Assembly (NCBI GenBank): GCA_013215105.1
Contig: JABSPL010000018.1
Coordinates: 1-43,707, forward strand
DNA from: Flavobacteriaceae bacterium
Lineage (GTDB): Bacteria; Bacteroidota; Bacteroidia; Flavobacteriales; Flavobacteriaceae
Length of the DNA: 43,707 bases
Direction: 5' to 3'
The position numbers were made by a program, and so were the translations under genes. The notes beneath the pieces are model-generated. The model saw only the letters and a list, made by a program, of their open reading frames with translations. It searched no databases and was not told the DNA's origin. Positions 6,778 through 15,830 of the stretch are shown here, in pieces; the stretch's first letter is position 1; the number at the start of each line of letters is the position of its first letter.

Positions 6778-8676
6778 ATGGGTAAGATTATAGGAATTGA
6801 TTTAGGAACAACAAACTCTTGTGTTTCAGTAATGGAAGGTAACGAAGCAGTTGTAATACCTAATGCAGAAGGTAAAAGAACTACACCATCTATAGTAGCA
6901 TTTATAGAAGGAGGAGAAAGAAAAATAGGAGATCCTGCTAAAAGACAAGCGGTAACTAATCCTCTTAAAACTATATATTCGGTAAAACGTTTTATGGGAA
7001 ACAAGTTCTCTGAATCTTCTAAAGAAGCTTCACAAGTTCCTTATAAAGTAGTGAAAGGAGATAATGATACTCCAAGAATAGACATAGATGGTCGTTTGTA
7101 TACTCCACAAGAAGTATCGGCTATGACTTTGCAAAAAATGAAAAAAACTGCAGAAGACTATTTAGGTCAGGATGTAACTGAAGCAGTAATAACTGTACCA
7201 GCTTACTTTAACGATGCTCAACGTCAGGCTACTAAGGAAGCAGGAGAAATAGCAGGTCTTAAAGTAAAACGTATAATAAACGAGCCTACTGCAGCAGCAT
7301 TAGCTTACGGAATTGACAAAAAAGGAAAAGACGAGAAAATAGCAGTTTACGATTTAGGTGGTGGTACTTTTGATATCTCTATACTAGAAGTAGGAGATGG
7401 TGTTTTTGAAGTATTGTCTACTAACGGAGATACTCACTTAGGTGGTGATGACTTTGACCAAGTAATAATTGACTGGTTAGCTGACTCATTCAAAGCAGAA
7501 GAATCTATAGATTTAAGAGAAGACCCAATGGCTCTTCAGAGACTTAGAGAAGCTGCAGAAAAAGCTAAAATAGAATTATCTGCTAGTGCACAAACTGAAA
7601 TAAACCTTCCTTATGTTACTGCTACTGCTTCAGGACCTAAGCATTTAGTAAAAACACTTACTAAAGCTAAATTTGAGCAATTATCAGAAGAATTGGTAAA
7701 AAGATCAATGGCTCCAGTAAAGAAAGCATTAGAAGATGCAGGTCTTTCTGTAGACGAAATAGACGAGGTAATATTGGTAGGAGGTTCTACTCGTATCCCA
7801 GTTATACAGGAAGTTGTAAGTAAATTCTTCGGAAAAGAGCCACATAAAGGTGTTAACCCTGATGAAGTAGTTGCAATAGGTGCTGCTATACAAGGAGGTG
7901 TACTTAGTGGAGATGTAAAAGATGTATTATTATTAGATGTTACTCCTTTATCTTTAGGAATAGAAACTATGGGTAATGTAATGACTAACCTTATAGAAGC
8001 TAATACTACTATCCCAACTAAGAAATCGCAAGTATTCTCTACGGCTGCTGACAACCAACCTTCGGTAGAAATACACGTATTACAAGGTGATAGAACTATG
8101 GCTGCTGATAACAAGTCTATAGGTCGATTCCACCTAGATGGTCTTCCTCCTGCTCAAAGAGGAGTTCCTCAGATAGAAGTTACTTTTGATATAGATGCTA
8201 ATGGTATCATCAAAGTATCTGCTACTGACAAGAATACTGGTAAATCACAAGATATTCGTATAGAAGCATCTTCAGGACTTACAGATGAAGATATAGCTAG
8301 AATGAGACAAGAAGCAGAAGAAAATGCTGAAGGTGATAAGAAAGCTAAAGAAACTGTAGAAAAAATCAATGGAGCTGACTCTATGATTTTCCAAACAGAA
8401 AAGACATTAGAAGAAGTAGGAGCAAAATTATCTGACGATAAGAAAGCACCTATAGAAACTGCTCTTGGAGAATTGAAATTGGCTCACGCATCGAAAGATA
8501 TAGGGCAAATAGACGCTGCAATGGAGAAAATGAATAAGGCTATGCAAGAAGCTTCTGAAGAGATGCAACGAGCACAAGCTGCAGGAGGAGAGCAAGGAGC
8601 TGCCCCTGGGCAAGAAGCTAAAAAAGAAGATGACGTTGAAGACGTAGAATTCGAAGAAGTAAAAGAAGAAAAATAA
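6778..8676 (+). CDS. dnaK: Chaperone DnaK (Hsp70)
   Basis: 632 residues. The ATPase domain starts [18 protein letters not shown] and includes the phosphate-2 loop [14 protein letters not shown] and [11 protein letters not shown]. The linker [16 protein letters not shown] leads into the substrate-binding domain, followed by the helical lid and an acidic tail [15 protein letters not shown] typical of bacterial DnaK. It folds nascent and stress-denatured proteins with DnaJ and GrpE, which are not in this window. It is monocistronic, with a sigma-54-like promoter upstream and a strong terminator downstream. Codon use is the most regular in the window, as expected for high expression. Confidence 0.98.
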   Translation: MGKIIGIDLGTTNSCVSVMEGNEAVVIPNAEGKRTTPSIVAFIEGGERKIGDPAKRQAVTNPLKTIYSVKRFMGNKFSESSKEASQVPYKVVKGDNDTPRIDIDGRLYTPQEVSAMTLQKMKKTAEDYLGQDVTEAVITVPAYFNDAQRQATKEAGEIAGLKVKRIINEPTAAALAYGIDKKGKDEKIAVYDLGGGTFDISILEVGDGVFEVLSTNGDTHLGGDDFDQVIIDWLADSFKAEESIDLREDPMALQRLREAAEKAKIELSASAQTEINLPYVTATASGPKHLVKTLTKAKFEQLSEELVKRSMAPVKKALEDAGLSVDEIDEVILVGGSTRIPVIQEVVSKFFGKEPHKGVNPDEVVAIGAAIQGGVLSGDVKDVLLLDVTPLSLGIETMGNVMTNLIEANTTIPTKKSQVFSTAADNQPSVEIHVLQGDRTMAADNKSIGRFHLDGLPPAQRGVPQIEVTFDIDANGIIKVSATDKNTGKSQDIRIEASSGLTDEDIARMRQEAEENAEGDKKAKETVEKINGADSMIFQTEKTLEEVGAKLSDDKKAPIETALGELKLAHASKDIGQIDAAMEKMNKAMQEASEEMQRAQAAGGEQGAAPGQEAKKEDDVEDVEFEEVKEEK

Positions 8677-8707
8677 ATTGAAGTAAAAACCCCTCGGTTT
8701 TAAAAAG

Positions 8708-8747
8708 AAAAAGGCTATCTCTTTAATTAGAAGAGATAGCCTTTTTT
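8708..8747 (+). terminator. dnaK terminator
   Basis: A 16-bp stem (AAAAAGGCTATCTCTT against its complement) is followed by a T run. It lies about 30 bp past the dnaK stop. Confidence 0.85.
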
Positions 8748-8774
8748 GATTTTATTAAATTAAGAAATCAATGT

Positions 8775-8960
8775 CTAGTTTTTATTTTCCCTTTTAAAGA
8801 TAACAAACAAAGCAGATAGTATTATTAATAATCCCAATGCACCTATAAGGAAATGTTCACCTCCTTCTTTTTCTATTTTGGTAGAAGCTGTTAACTTTAA
8901 TATTTTAATAGGGTTAATAGTATCTAGTGGTTGATTTACTTCAGTTATTTTTATTATTTG
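8775..8960 (-). pseudogene. Headless remnant of a small single-span membrane protein
   Basis: On the minus strand an open frame runs from just after a TAA (8963-8961) to a TAG at 8777-8775. It reads as a plausible protein tail: ITEVNQPLDTINPIKILKL, then a charged stretch, then a hydrophobic helix (HFLIGALGLLIILSALFVIF) and a basic end KRENKN. There is no ATG, GTG or TTG at a sensible start. I infer a gene whose 5' end has been lost, next to the IS630 remnant. A very short protein from an unusual start codon cannot be excluded. Family not recognised. Confidence 0.3.
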
Positions 8961-9053
8961 TTAGTCTTTAGTTCTTTTTAGATGTTAAATATATAATTAC
9001 ATCTTAACACCAAGTAAATTTGTAATTGATCTTTAATTTACGTGTATTTATAA

Positions 9054-9905
9054 AATGGGAAAACTAGTATTTACAGTATCTGAGAGTATTGAAGAATTAA
9101 AATCTAATTACAAAAAAAACGAAGAAGCCATTGAGGTTTTTAAAAAACTTACCTATAGAGTTAAATAAGGTTATAACTAGTCTTGTACCAGTTGAACATT
9201 GAAATGACCTCATAAAACAGTTTCTTTTTTATTTTCTATACGTTAAAAAATAGAACCATAGCTAAGGCTATGATTAGATTTTTTGCCTTGATAAAATAAA
9301 AAATAATTCTATTTCTTAAATATACTACTTTGTAAACTTAGGTTGGTATTAATAAATATATTTACACTTCTGTCAATCTATATTTTTAAGACGAAAGCAA
9401 ATTTGGATCGATGACTCACGTAGGGGAATGTCTTACAGTAAGAGGAGTTAAGCCTATAGTTAAATATCAAACACTTTTAAAAACACGTATATATATGATA
9501 GTTTTTCTCCTATAAACGGAGATTCTTTTGTTTTAGAAATAGATGGAACTACTAGCGAAATATTTCATAATTATCTAGTGGATTTCTCAAAACATAAACC
9601 AGAAGAGTTTAAAATTATAGTCATAGATAATGCGTGGTTTCATTCTGTGAAAAACTTTAAAATACCTGAAAAATTAAGCTAATTAGAATACCTCCATATA
9701 GCCCTGAATTAAATACGTCTGAAAAAAATAGGGGCATACATAAAGCAACATTATAAAAATAAAGTTTTTGGAAATATAGAAAAGGTAAATAATTGTCTAT
9801 ATGAATTTGTATCTAAAAAGCTTATATCTAAAATAATAAAAGGGATAACGCATCACAAGCTGTTTAACGATGTTTTACAGGTCAATTCAATGTGTAATTG
9901 GTATT
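9054..9905 (+). pseudogene. IS630-family transposase pseudogene
   Basis: The N-terminal piece (9054-9167) reads MGKLVFTVSESIEELKS and stops after 37 residues. The C-terminal piece resumes at about 9390 with the first catalytic motif DESKFG, then MTHVGECLTVRGVKPIV. It shifts frame near 9490 to SFSPINGDSFVLEIDGTT and reaches the second Asp in IIVIDNAWFHS. A stop and another shift precede IPPYSPELNTSEK, which carries the third acidic residue, and a last shift leads to YIKQHYKNKVFGNIEKV and ITHHKLFNDV. About 120 residues between the two pieces are missing, replaced by the MITE copy. It cannot make an active enzyme. Confidence 0.75.
9186..9349. mobile_element. IS630-related MITE, copy 2 (inverted relative to copy 1)
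   Basis: The reverse complement aligns along its length with 1101-1263. Shared stretches include GAAATAGAATTATTTTTT, AAGGCAAAAAATCTAA and a CATAGC...GCTATGGTTCT core. The ends are GTACCAGTTG and TTGGTATTA. It has the same long imperfect palindrome, centred near 9258-9272. It lies inside the IS630 transposase remnant between the N- and C-terminal pieces. Confidence 0.6.
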
Positions 9906-9910
9906 AAAAC

Positions 9911-10465
9911 TATGTTAGAGTCTTTCGATGGTTATATAGTAAGCAAAAAGGCGGAGAATGGTTTGGAGGTTTTATATAAAATGTATATCACTGTATTTTG
10001 GATTTGGGGATACCTCAATTAAACGGCCTGGAAACTTTAAAGACAATAAAGTCTAAATACCCAGGCAAAAAAATAGTGGTACTTACTAATAGTTTAGATA
10101 TAACAACTTTGGTAAGGGTTGAAAATTTGAATACAAACTGTTTTTTTGTTCAAAGAAGGTATACACGAAGAGATGAAAAAACAGCTTTATATCAAGTAGG
10201 TCGAGGTAATTATTATATAGGTAATAAATGCAAACATTATTTTAAGAAACATTCGGAACAGATAGAGGAGGTAGAGTATTTGCTTAATAATATGAGTAAT
10301 TTGACCAAGTCAGAGAGAAAGGTTCTTAGTAAAATGTCAGAGAACCTTAGTACAAACGAAATAGCCGATCAATTGCTTAATAGTACTAAGACTATAATAA
10401 ATAACAAAACTAATATATCTAAAAAACTAGAGATAACGAGTTATAATAATTTACAATATTTGTAA
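9911..10465 (+). pseudogene. Broken NarL/LuxR-type response regulator
   Basis: The first readable part is MLESFDGYIVSKKAENGLEVL, the alpha1-beta2 region of a receiver domain; the residues before it are missing. A frameshift near 9980 leads to ILDLGIPQLNGLETLKTIK, which contains the phospho-acceptor Asp. A compensating pair of shifts near 10141-10190 (a T run) garbles the KEGIHEEMKTAL segment. The C-terminal LuxR helix-turn-helix LTKSERKVLSKMSENLSTNE is intact in sequence. An ORF from TTG at 9998 (155 codons) covers only the later part. The left end abuts the IS630 right terminus. I infer an inactive gene. Two-component partners are not visible here. Confidence 0.7.
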
Positions 10466-10584
10466 GTAAAAGACAAAACGCTTATCGATTCTATGATAGT
10501 CTGATTATTGAGGCTAAAAAAGATTATAAAGATGTTAATTACTTGGGTTTATATACTGAAATACAATTAATATGTTTAGAATAG
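10450..10584 (+). pseudogene. Possible remnant of a TPR-type regulatory gene
   Basis: A frame without a start codon reads KRQNAYRFYDSLIIEAKK, then YLGLYTEIQLICLE and a stop at 10582-10584. The pattern is reminiscent of a tetratricopeptide helix pair, as found in Bacteroidota TPR-linked sensor kinases, and it follows a broken response regulator. Only about 40 codons are open and the assignment is weak. The rest of 10466-10700 shows nothing else I can support. Confidence 0.2.
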
Positions 10585-10707
10585 TTATATTTATTTATTT
10601 ATGTAATTGATTGTTGTATAAAGGCATGTGTTATCTTTTACGGTAGTTTATTATGGTTTATTTTATTTGTTTGCATAATTTTTTAGGAATACTAAATATT
10701 TTAATCT

Positions 10708-10715
10708 TATTTTTG
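10708..10715 (+). promoter_or_regulatory. -7 promoter element for topA
   Basis: TATTTTTG matches TAnnTTTG and lies about 40 bp upstream of the topA ATG. No -33 TTG at the expected spacing. Confidence 0.45.
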
Positions 10716-10755
10716 TGTTTATTTTTAATATTAATTTTCAACATATATACATACG

Positions 10756-13239
10756 ATGGCAAAAAATTTGGTTATTGTGGAGTCGCCTGCAAAGGCAAAA
10801 ACTATAGAGAAATTTTTAGGTAAAGACTATAGAGTTGAGTCTAGCTTTGGGCATATTGCAGACTTACCATCTAAGGAATTAGGTGTAGATGTAGAGGGTG
10901 ATTTTAGCCCTACTTATATAGTTAGTTCCGATAAAAAGGCAGTTGTGAAAAGCTTAAAAGCGTTATCTAAAAAAGCTGAAACAGTTTGGCTAGCTAGTGA
11001 TGAGGATAGGGAGGGAGAAGCTATAGCTTGGCACCTTAAGGATCAATTAAATTTGAAAGATGAAAACACTAAACGTATAGTTTTTCATGAAATAACAAAG
11101 AAAGCTATATTAAAGGCAATAGATAATCCTAGAGAAATAGATTACGGATTGGTCGATGCTCAGCAAGCACGACGTGTTTTGGATAGACTAGTAGGTTACG
11201 AATTATCACCTATTCTTTGGAGGAAAGTGAAAACAGGTTTGTCAGCAGGTAGAGTTCAATCGGTAGCAGTTAGATTGATTGTCGAAAAAGAAACAAGTAT
11301 AAAATCTTTTGTACCAGAGAAATCATATAAAGTAAATGCTGTTTTTTATAATAATAGCAAAAAGAATTTTAAAGCAGCCATATCTAAAGGTTTCGATACC
11401 GAAAAGGAGGCTTTAAAGTTTTTAGAAGATTGTTCTTCTGCAAGTTTTAATGTAGATACATTAATAAAAAAACCAGCCAAAAAAAGTCCTACACCACCAT
11501 TTACAACTTCAACTCTTCAGCAAGAAGCAGCAAGGAAGCTAGGTTTTAGTGTTGCTAGGACTATGAATGTAGCACAGAGACTTTACGAGGCAGGGCATAT
11601 AACTTATATGAGAACCGATAGTGTGAACCTTTCTGATGATGCCAAAAAAGCAATACAAGCAGAGGTTACCAGTAGTTATGGAGAGCAGTATAGTAAGCCT
11701 AGAGTATTTAAGTCTAAAAGCAAGGGTGCACAAGAGGCCCATGAAGCTATAAGGGCTACTAATTTCGAAAATCATACTATAAATTCCGAATCGGACTGGA
11801 ATAGACTTTATTCTCTTATTTGGAAAAGAGCTGTAGCTTCTCAGATGAGCGATGCAGAGTTCGAAAGAACTAATGTACGTATAGCAAACGATAATAATGA
11901 TAAGATATTTACTGCTAATGGAGAGATAATAACTTTTGAAGGTTTCTTGAAAGTTTATTTAGAAGGTACTGATAACGAAGATGAGGAGCAAGCAGGTATA
12001 TTACCGGCACTTAAAGAGGGTCAATCATTAGGTTATGAGAGTGTAATAGCAACCGAAAAATATACTAAGGCACCTTATAGATATACTGAGGCTTCTTTGG
12101 TTAAAAAGCTGGAAGAATTAGGTATAGGTAGACCGTCAACATATTCTCCAACTATATCGACTATACAGAAAAGAGGTTATGTAGATAAGCCTATATTAGA
12201 GGGTGTAGATAGAGATTATGTAAAGATGTCTTTGGTTAGTGGAAATATAAAGACAGAAAAATTAATAGAAATAACAGGAAACGATAAAGGTAAGTTAATA
12301 CCTACAGATATAGGAGAAATAGTAACTAACTTCTTGGTTACTCATTTTGATAGTATTTTAGATTATGGTTTTACGGCTAAAGTGGAGAGCGATTTTGATG
12401 AAATAGCTCAGGGAAATATAGAATGGAAAAAAAATATAAAAGATTTTTATAAAGACTTTCATACCACTGTAAAAGATGTTTCTGAAAATGCAGAGAGAGA
12501 AAGTGGTGAGAGGGTTTTAGGAGAACATCCAGAGACAGGGAAAACTATTCTGGTAAGGTTAGGTAAGTTTGGTCCTATGGTTCAGATGGGTGACCGAGAT
12601 GATGAAGATAAAATATTCGCTAGTTTACAGAAAAATCAGACTCTTTCGACTATTTCTTTTAAAGAAGCTTTAGATTTATTTCTTCTTCCTAAGGATTTAG
12701 GAAGTTATAAAGAAGAAGAAGTTTTGGTGTCTAATGGTAGATTCGGTCCGTATGTTAAGTTTGGCACAAAATATGTGTCTATCCCGAGAGGAGAAAATCC
12801 TTTAGATATAACTTACGAAAGAGCCGTAGAGTTGATAGATGAGAAAGAGGCTGCTGATGCTCCTATAGCTCATTATGAGGAATTACCTGTACAGAAGGCA
12901 ATTGGGAGGTTTGGTCCTTATATAAAATGGAATAGTATTTTTATAAATATCAGTAAAAAATATGATTACGATAATCTATCACAAGAGGATATAGAAACTC
13001 TGATAGAGGATAAGAAGAGAAAAGAGATAGAGAAGGTTATTCATAACTGGGAGGATCAAGGAATAAGAGTAGAAAAGGCTCGTTGGGGAAGGTTTAATAT
13101 AATAAAAGGTAAGTTGAAAATAGAGTTGCCAAAAACAACTGATGCACCAGCTTTGACTTTAGAGGAGGTAGAGAAAATGATAGAAGCTAAAAAACCGAAA
13201 AAGAAAACGGTAAAAAAAGCTAAAACTAAAAAGAAATAA
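10756..13239 (+). CDS. topA: DNA topoisomerase I
   Basis: 827 residues, a type IA topoisomerase that relaxes negative supercoils. The Toprim domain at the N-terminus starts NLVIVESPAKAKTIEKFLG and carries the metal motif SDEDREGE (81-88). The active-site tyrosine is Y284 in HITYMRTDSV. GRVQSVAVRLIVEKE and GRPSTYSPTISTI are further type IA signatures. The C-terminus has several Topo_C-type repeats (GRFGPYVKFG, GRFGPYIKWN, ARWGRFNI) and a Lys-rich tail, with no Cys4 zinc fingers. The stop is 18 bp before the arginase-like gene, but a promoter element overlaps the topA end, so the downstream genes may also be expressed separately. Confidence 0.97.
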   Translation: MAKNLVIVESPAKAKTIEKFLGKDYRVESSFGHIADLPSKELGVDVEGDFSPTYIVSSDKKAVVKSLKALSKKAETVWLASDEDREGEAIAWHLKDQLNLKDENTKRIVFHEITKKAILKAIDNPREIDYGLVDAQQARRVLDRLVGYELSPILWRKVKTGLSAGRVQSVAVRLIVEKETSIKSFVPEKSYKVNAVFYNNSKKNFKAAISKGFDTEKEALKFLEDCSSASFNVDTLIKKPAKKSPTPPFTTSTLQQEAARKLGFSVARTMNVAQRLYEAGHITYMRTDSVNLSDDAKKAIQAEVTSSYGEQYSKPRVFKSKSKGAQEAHEAIRATNFENHTINSESDWNRLYSLIWKRAVASQMSDAEFERTNVRIANDNNDKIFTANGEIITFEGFLKVYLEGTDNEDEEQAGILPALKEGQSLGYESVIATEKYTKAPYRYTEASLVKKLEELGIGRPSTYSPTISTIQKRGYVDKPILEGVDRDYVKMSLVSGNIKTEKLIEITGNDKGKLIPTDIGEIVTNFLVTHFDSILDYGFTAKVESDFDEIAQGNIEWKKNIKDFYKDFHTTVKDVSENAERESGERVLGEHPETGKTILVRLGKFGPMVQMGDRDDEDKIFASLQKNQTLSTISFKEALDLFLLPKDLGSYKEEEVLVSNGRFGPYVKFGTKYVSIPRGENPLDITYERAVELIDEKEAADAPIAHYEELPVQKAIGRFGPYIKWNSIFINISKKYDYDNLSQEDIETLIEDKKRKEIEKVIHNWEDQGIRVEKARWGRFNIIKGKLKIELPKTTDAPALTLEEVEKMIEAKKPKKKTVKKAKTKKK

Positions 13240-13247
13240 TATATTTG
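13240..13247 (+). promoter_or_regulatory. -7 promoter element for the arginase-like/gldKLMN operon
   Basis: TATATTTG directly after the topA stop codon, with only 10 bases before the next ATG (13258). If used, the mRNA leader would be about 5 nt. It is the only exact TAnnTTTG I found placed to drive the gld genes; the other intergenic gaps in the operon have none. Confidence 0.4.
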
Positions 13248-13257
13248 TGGTTTTCTT

Positions 13258-14388
13258 ATGAATTATATTAAATCAGTAAAAAGTAGTTTTGAGTTATATG
13301 TTGATAATCTTGCGCAGGGTAAGTTAGGTAAGTATATAGAATTGTATGACGATAGTATAAATGAAAATCATTATGATTTTGATATAGCTGTGTTTACGGT
13401 TAGTCAAAATGATAATAGTTATGAATTTGAAGCTGTTCGTAAAGAGTTTTATAATCTTTACGTAGGTAATTGGGATATTAAAATTGTAGACTTGGGTGTT
13501 TTTGTAATAGGAAGCACTACAGAAGATACAAATTATGCTCTTAAGGAGCAAATAAGTTCTTTGATTAAAAACAACGTAATACCTGTAGTTATAGGCGATG
13601 ACCATGGATTGACATTTTCAATGTATAAAGCATATGATAGTTTGGAACAAATGGTTAATTTAACTGCTGTAGATTATAAGTTTGACTTAGGGGTCTTAGG
13701 TGAAAAGTTGTCTTCTGATTCGTTTTTGGGGCATATATTATCAGAATCTCCTAGCAATTTATTTAATTACAGTAGCTTAGGTTTTCAAACTTATTTAAAT
13801 TCTCAAGAAGAGATAGATATGTTAGATAAGCTGTCATTTGATGCCTATAGGTTAGGTGTAGCAAAGGATATGAAGTTGACTGAATCTATTTTAAGAGATT
13901 CGGATATAGTCAGTATTGATCTATCTAGTGTTAGGATGTCAGATTCTTCGGGTAATAATAAATCGAATGTAAATGGTTTTTATGCCGAAGAAATATGTGC
14001 TATAGCAAGGTATTCAGGGATTAGTGATAAAGTAAGTTCTTTTGGAGTTTTTGACTATAATAAGGATAAAGATATTCATAACCAGACAGCTCAATTATTG
14101 TCTCAGATGATATGGTATTTTATAGATGGAGTCAATAGTAGAGCTTTAGATTACCCATATTGTGGATATGAAGAGTACGCTAAATACAGTGTAGTTATAG
14201 ATGATATAGACACAATAGAGTTTATGGAAAGTAACAAGACAGGTAGATGGTGGATGAAGATAAATAAAGACGTAGGCAATAAAAAGAAAAGACATGCGTT
14301 AGTACCGTGTACAGAAGAAGATTATATTGAAGCATTAAAAGGAAATGTTCCTGATAGGTGGATTAAAGCATTAAATAAATTCAAGTAA
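13258..14388 (+). CDS. Arginase/formimidoylglutamase-fold protein with altered metal ligands
   Basis: 376 residues with the ureohydrolase layout, but the three metal motifs are degenerate. GGDH appears as GDDH (113-116). DAHxD appears as DYKFD (139-143), with Lys in place of the ligand His. SxDxD appears as SIDLSSV, keeping D221 but with Ser at 223. Two of six Mn ligands are therefore replaced, which predicts loss or change of hydrolase activity. GFYAEEICAIARYSGISDKV, SQMIWYFIDGVN and the C-terminal LVPCTEEDYIEALKG...PDRW resemble flavobacterial proteins named formimidoylglutamase that lie upstream of gldK. It sits 18 bp from gldK. A structural or accessory role with the gliding/secretion machine is possible but unproven. 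Confidence 0.75.
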   Translation: MNYIKSVKSSFELYVDNLAQGKLGKYIELYDDSINENHYDFDIAVFTVSQNDNSYEFEAVRKEFYNLYVGNWDIKIVDLGVFVIGSTTEDTNYALKEQISSLIKNNVIPVVIGDDHGLTFSMYKAYDSLEQMVNLTAVDYKFDLGVLGEKLSSDSFLGHILSESPSNLFNYSSLGFQTYLNSQEEIDMLDKLSFDAYRLGVAKDMKLTESILRDSDIVSIDLSSVRMSDSSGNNKSNVNGFYAEEICAIARYSGISDKVSSFGVFDYNKDKDIHNQTAQLLSQMIWYFIDGVNSRALDYPYCGYEEYAKYSVVIDDIDTIEFMESNKTGRWWMKINKDVGNKKKRHALVPCTEEDYIEALKGNVPDRWIKALNKFK

Positions 14389-14406
14389 TAAATTTTTATA
14401 TATAGA

Positions 14407-15813
14407 ATGAAAAGATTAATGGAAATAAAGAAAATGAGTAAAATGGTCAGTATTCTTGTACTTTTGTCCGTTGTGCTTGTTTCTTGTGGAGGTTCGGGAG
14501 TTAATAATGGAGAATTGGTAAGTGTTAAAGAAAAAAGGGCTTGGTATGCTGAGAAGCCTTTAGGTATGGTTTTGATTCCAGGAGGTTCTTTTACTATGGG
14601 GAAGTCAGATGAAGACTTGTTGGGAGGTTTGAGTACACCTTCTACAACAGTTAATGTTAGTCAATTTTATATGGACGAAACAGAAATTTCTAATGGAGAA
14701 TATAAAACTTTTGTTTATTGGGTTAGAGACTCTGTAGCTAGAACAAAATTGGCAATAGCTTATGATGATCTTTTATTGATAGGAGGCGAAGGAGAAGAAA
14801 TAAACACAGGTATCGAAGATTATAAGTTTAAAGAAATAGATACTACAAGCGCTACTGCTTACGAAAAATATATGCTAGAAAACTACGGTGGTTCTGGAGA
14901 TTATAATTCGGAAACAGAAGGTAGAGCTTTGGACTGGAATAATGATTTGGTATGGAATAAGAATGATTACCCAGATGTTTCTTATGTTGAAGTTATGGAT
15001 TCTTTGTTGATATCTGTAGAAGATAGTTTCGAAGGAAATAGAATGATTGATGTAAGAAAGTTAAAGTATAGACATAAGGTTTTTGATGAATCTAATGCAG
15101 CAAGGAAGCAAGGATCTAGGAAAGATTTTATAAGTGAATCTATATTGGAAATATATCCAGATACTACGGTTTGGCTTAGAGATTATCTTTTTTCGTATAA
15201 TGACCCTATGCATCAGAATTATTTTTGGCATGAGGCTTATCTAGAATATCCTGTTGTAGGAGTTAGTTGGGATCAGGCTAAGGCTTTTTGTAGTTGGAGA
15301 ACTAAGAGGAAAAACGATTTTTTAAGAAATCAAAAAAACCCTACATCTATTCCTTATTTTAGGTTGCCAACAGAGGCTGAATGGGAATTTGCAGCCAGAG
15401 GAGGTTTGGAATATGCTACTTACCCTTGGGGTGGACCTTATACGGTTACTGATAGAGGTTGTTTTTATGCTAACTTTAAGCCAGGGAGAGGTAATTATAC
15501 TGTCGATGGAGCTTTGTATACTATGAAAGTAGACTCTTTTCCTCCTAATGGATATGGATTGTACAATATGGCAGGGAATGTTTCTGAATGGACTAACAGT
15601 AGTTATAATGAAGAATCTTACTTAGTTGTTTCGACGATGAACCCTGATGTTAATAGTAGTGAAATTTCAAATAAAAGAAAAGTAATAAGAGGAGGGTCTT
15701 GGAAAGATACGGCATACTTCTTGGAAGTAAGTTCAAGAGATTACGAATATGCGGACTCTGTTAGAAGTTATATAGGATTTAGAACCGTACAAGGTTTCTT
15801 AGGTAAAAATTAA
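14407..15813 (+). CDS. gldK: Gliding motility / type IX secretion lipoprotein GldK
   Basis: 468 residues. A lipoprotein signal peptide ends in a lipobox with acceptor Cys27 (LVSCGG). The rest is an FGE-sulfatase (SUMF1-like) fold: LVLIPGGSFTMGKSD, FYMDETEISNGEYKTFVYWV, GVSWDQAKAFCSWR, RLPTEAEWEFAARGG, GNVSEWTNS, RKVIRGGSWKD and YIGFRTV. It has no known enzymatic role. GldK forms a periplasmic ring with GldN at the outer membrane in the type IX secretion system. It is followed by gldL, gldM and gldN in the canonical order and strand, each separated by under 30 bp. Confidence 0.96.
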   Translation: MKRLMEIKKMSKMVSILVLLSVVLVSCGGSGVNNGELVSVKEKRAWYAEKPLGMVLIPGGSFTMGKSDEDLLGGLSTPSTTVNVSQFYMDETEISNGEYKTFVYWVRDSVARTKLAIAYDDLLLIGGEGEEINTGIEDYKFKEIDTTSATAYEKYMLENYGGSGDYNSETEGRALDWNNDLVWNKNDYPDVSYVEVMDSLLISVEDSFEGNRMIDVRKLKYRHKVFDESNAARKQGSRKDFISESILEIYPDTTVWLRDYLFSYNDPMHQNYFWHEAYLEYPVVGVSWDQAKAFCSWRTKRKNDFLRNQKNPTSIPYFRLPTEAEWEFAARGGLEYATYPWGGPYTVTDRGCFYANFKPGRGNYTVDGALYTMKVDSFPPNGYGLYNMAGNVSEWTNSSYNEESYLVVSTMNPDVNSSEISNKRKVIRGGSWKDTAYFLEVSSRDYEYADSVRSYIGFRTVQGFLGKN

Positions 15814-15830
15814 TTAAATATTTAAAAGTT

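Larger units (their letters stand above)
9005..9906 (+). mobile_element. Degenerate IS630-family insertion sequence
   Basis: The left end TAACACCAAGTAAATTTG and the right end (GTAATTGGTATTA read inward as TAATACCAATTAC) are similar inverted ends bounded by TA. Between them lie two pieces of an IS630 transposase and a MITE insertion (9186-9349). The element is dead: the transposase is frameshifted and lacks its middle. It abuts the response-regulator pseudogene on its right. Confidence 0.65.

Noticed and set aside
7611-8613. Several minus-strand ORFs opposite dnaK
   Set aside because: They are antisense shadows of a highly biased coding gene, a well-known artefact.
9998-10465. An intact 155-residue response regulator
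   Set aside because: It starts at a TTG after the receiver's first half, and a double frameshift garbles its middle; upstream coding continues in another frame.
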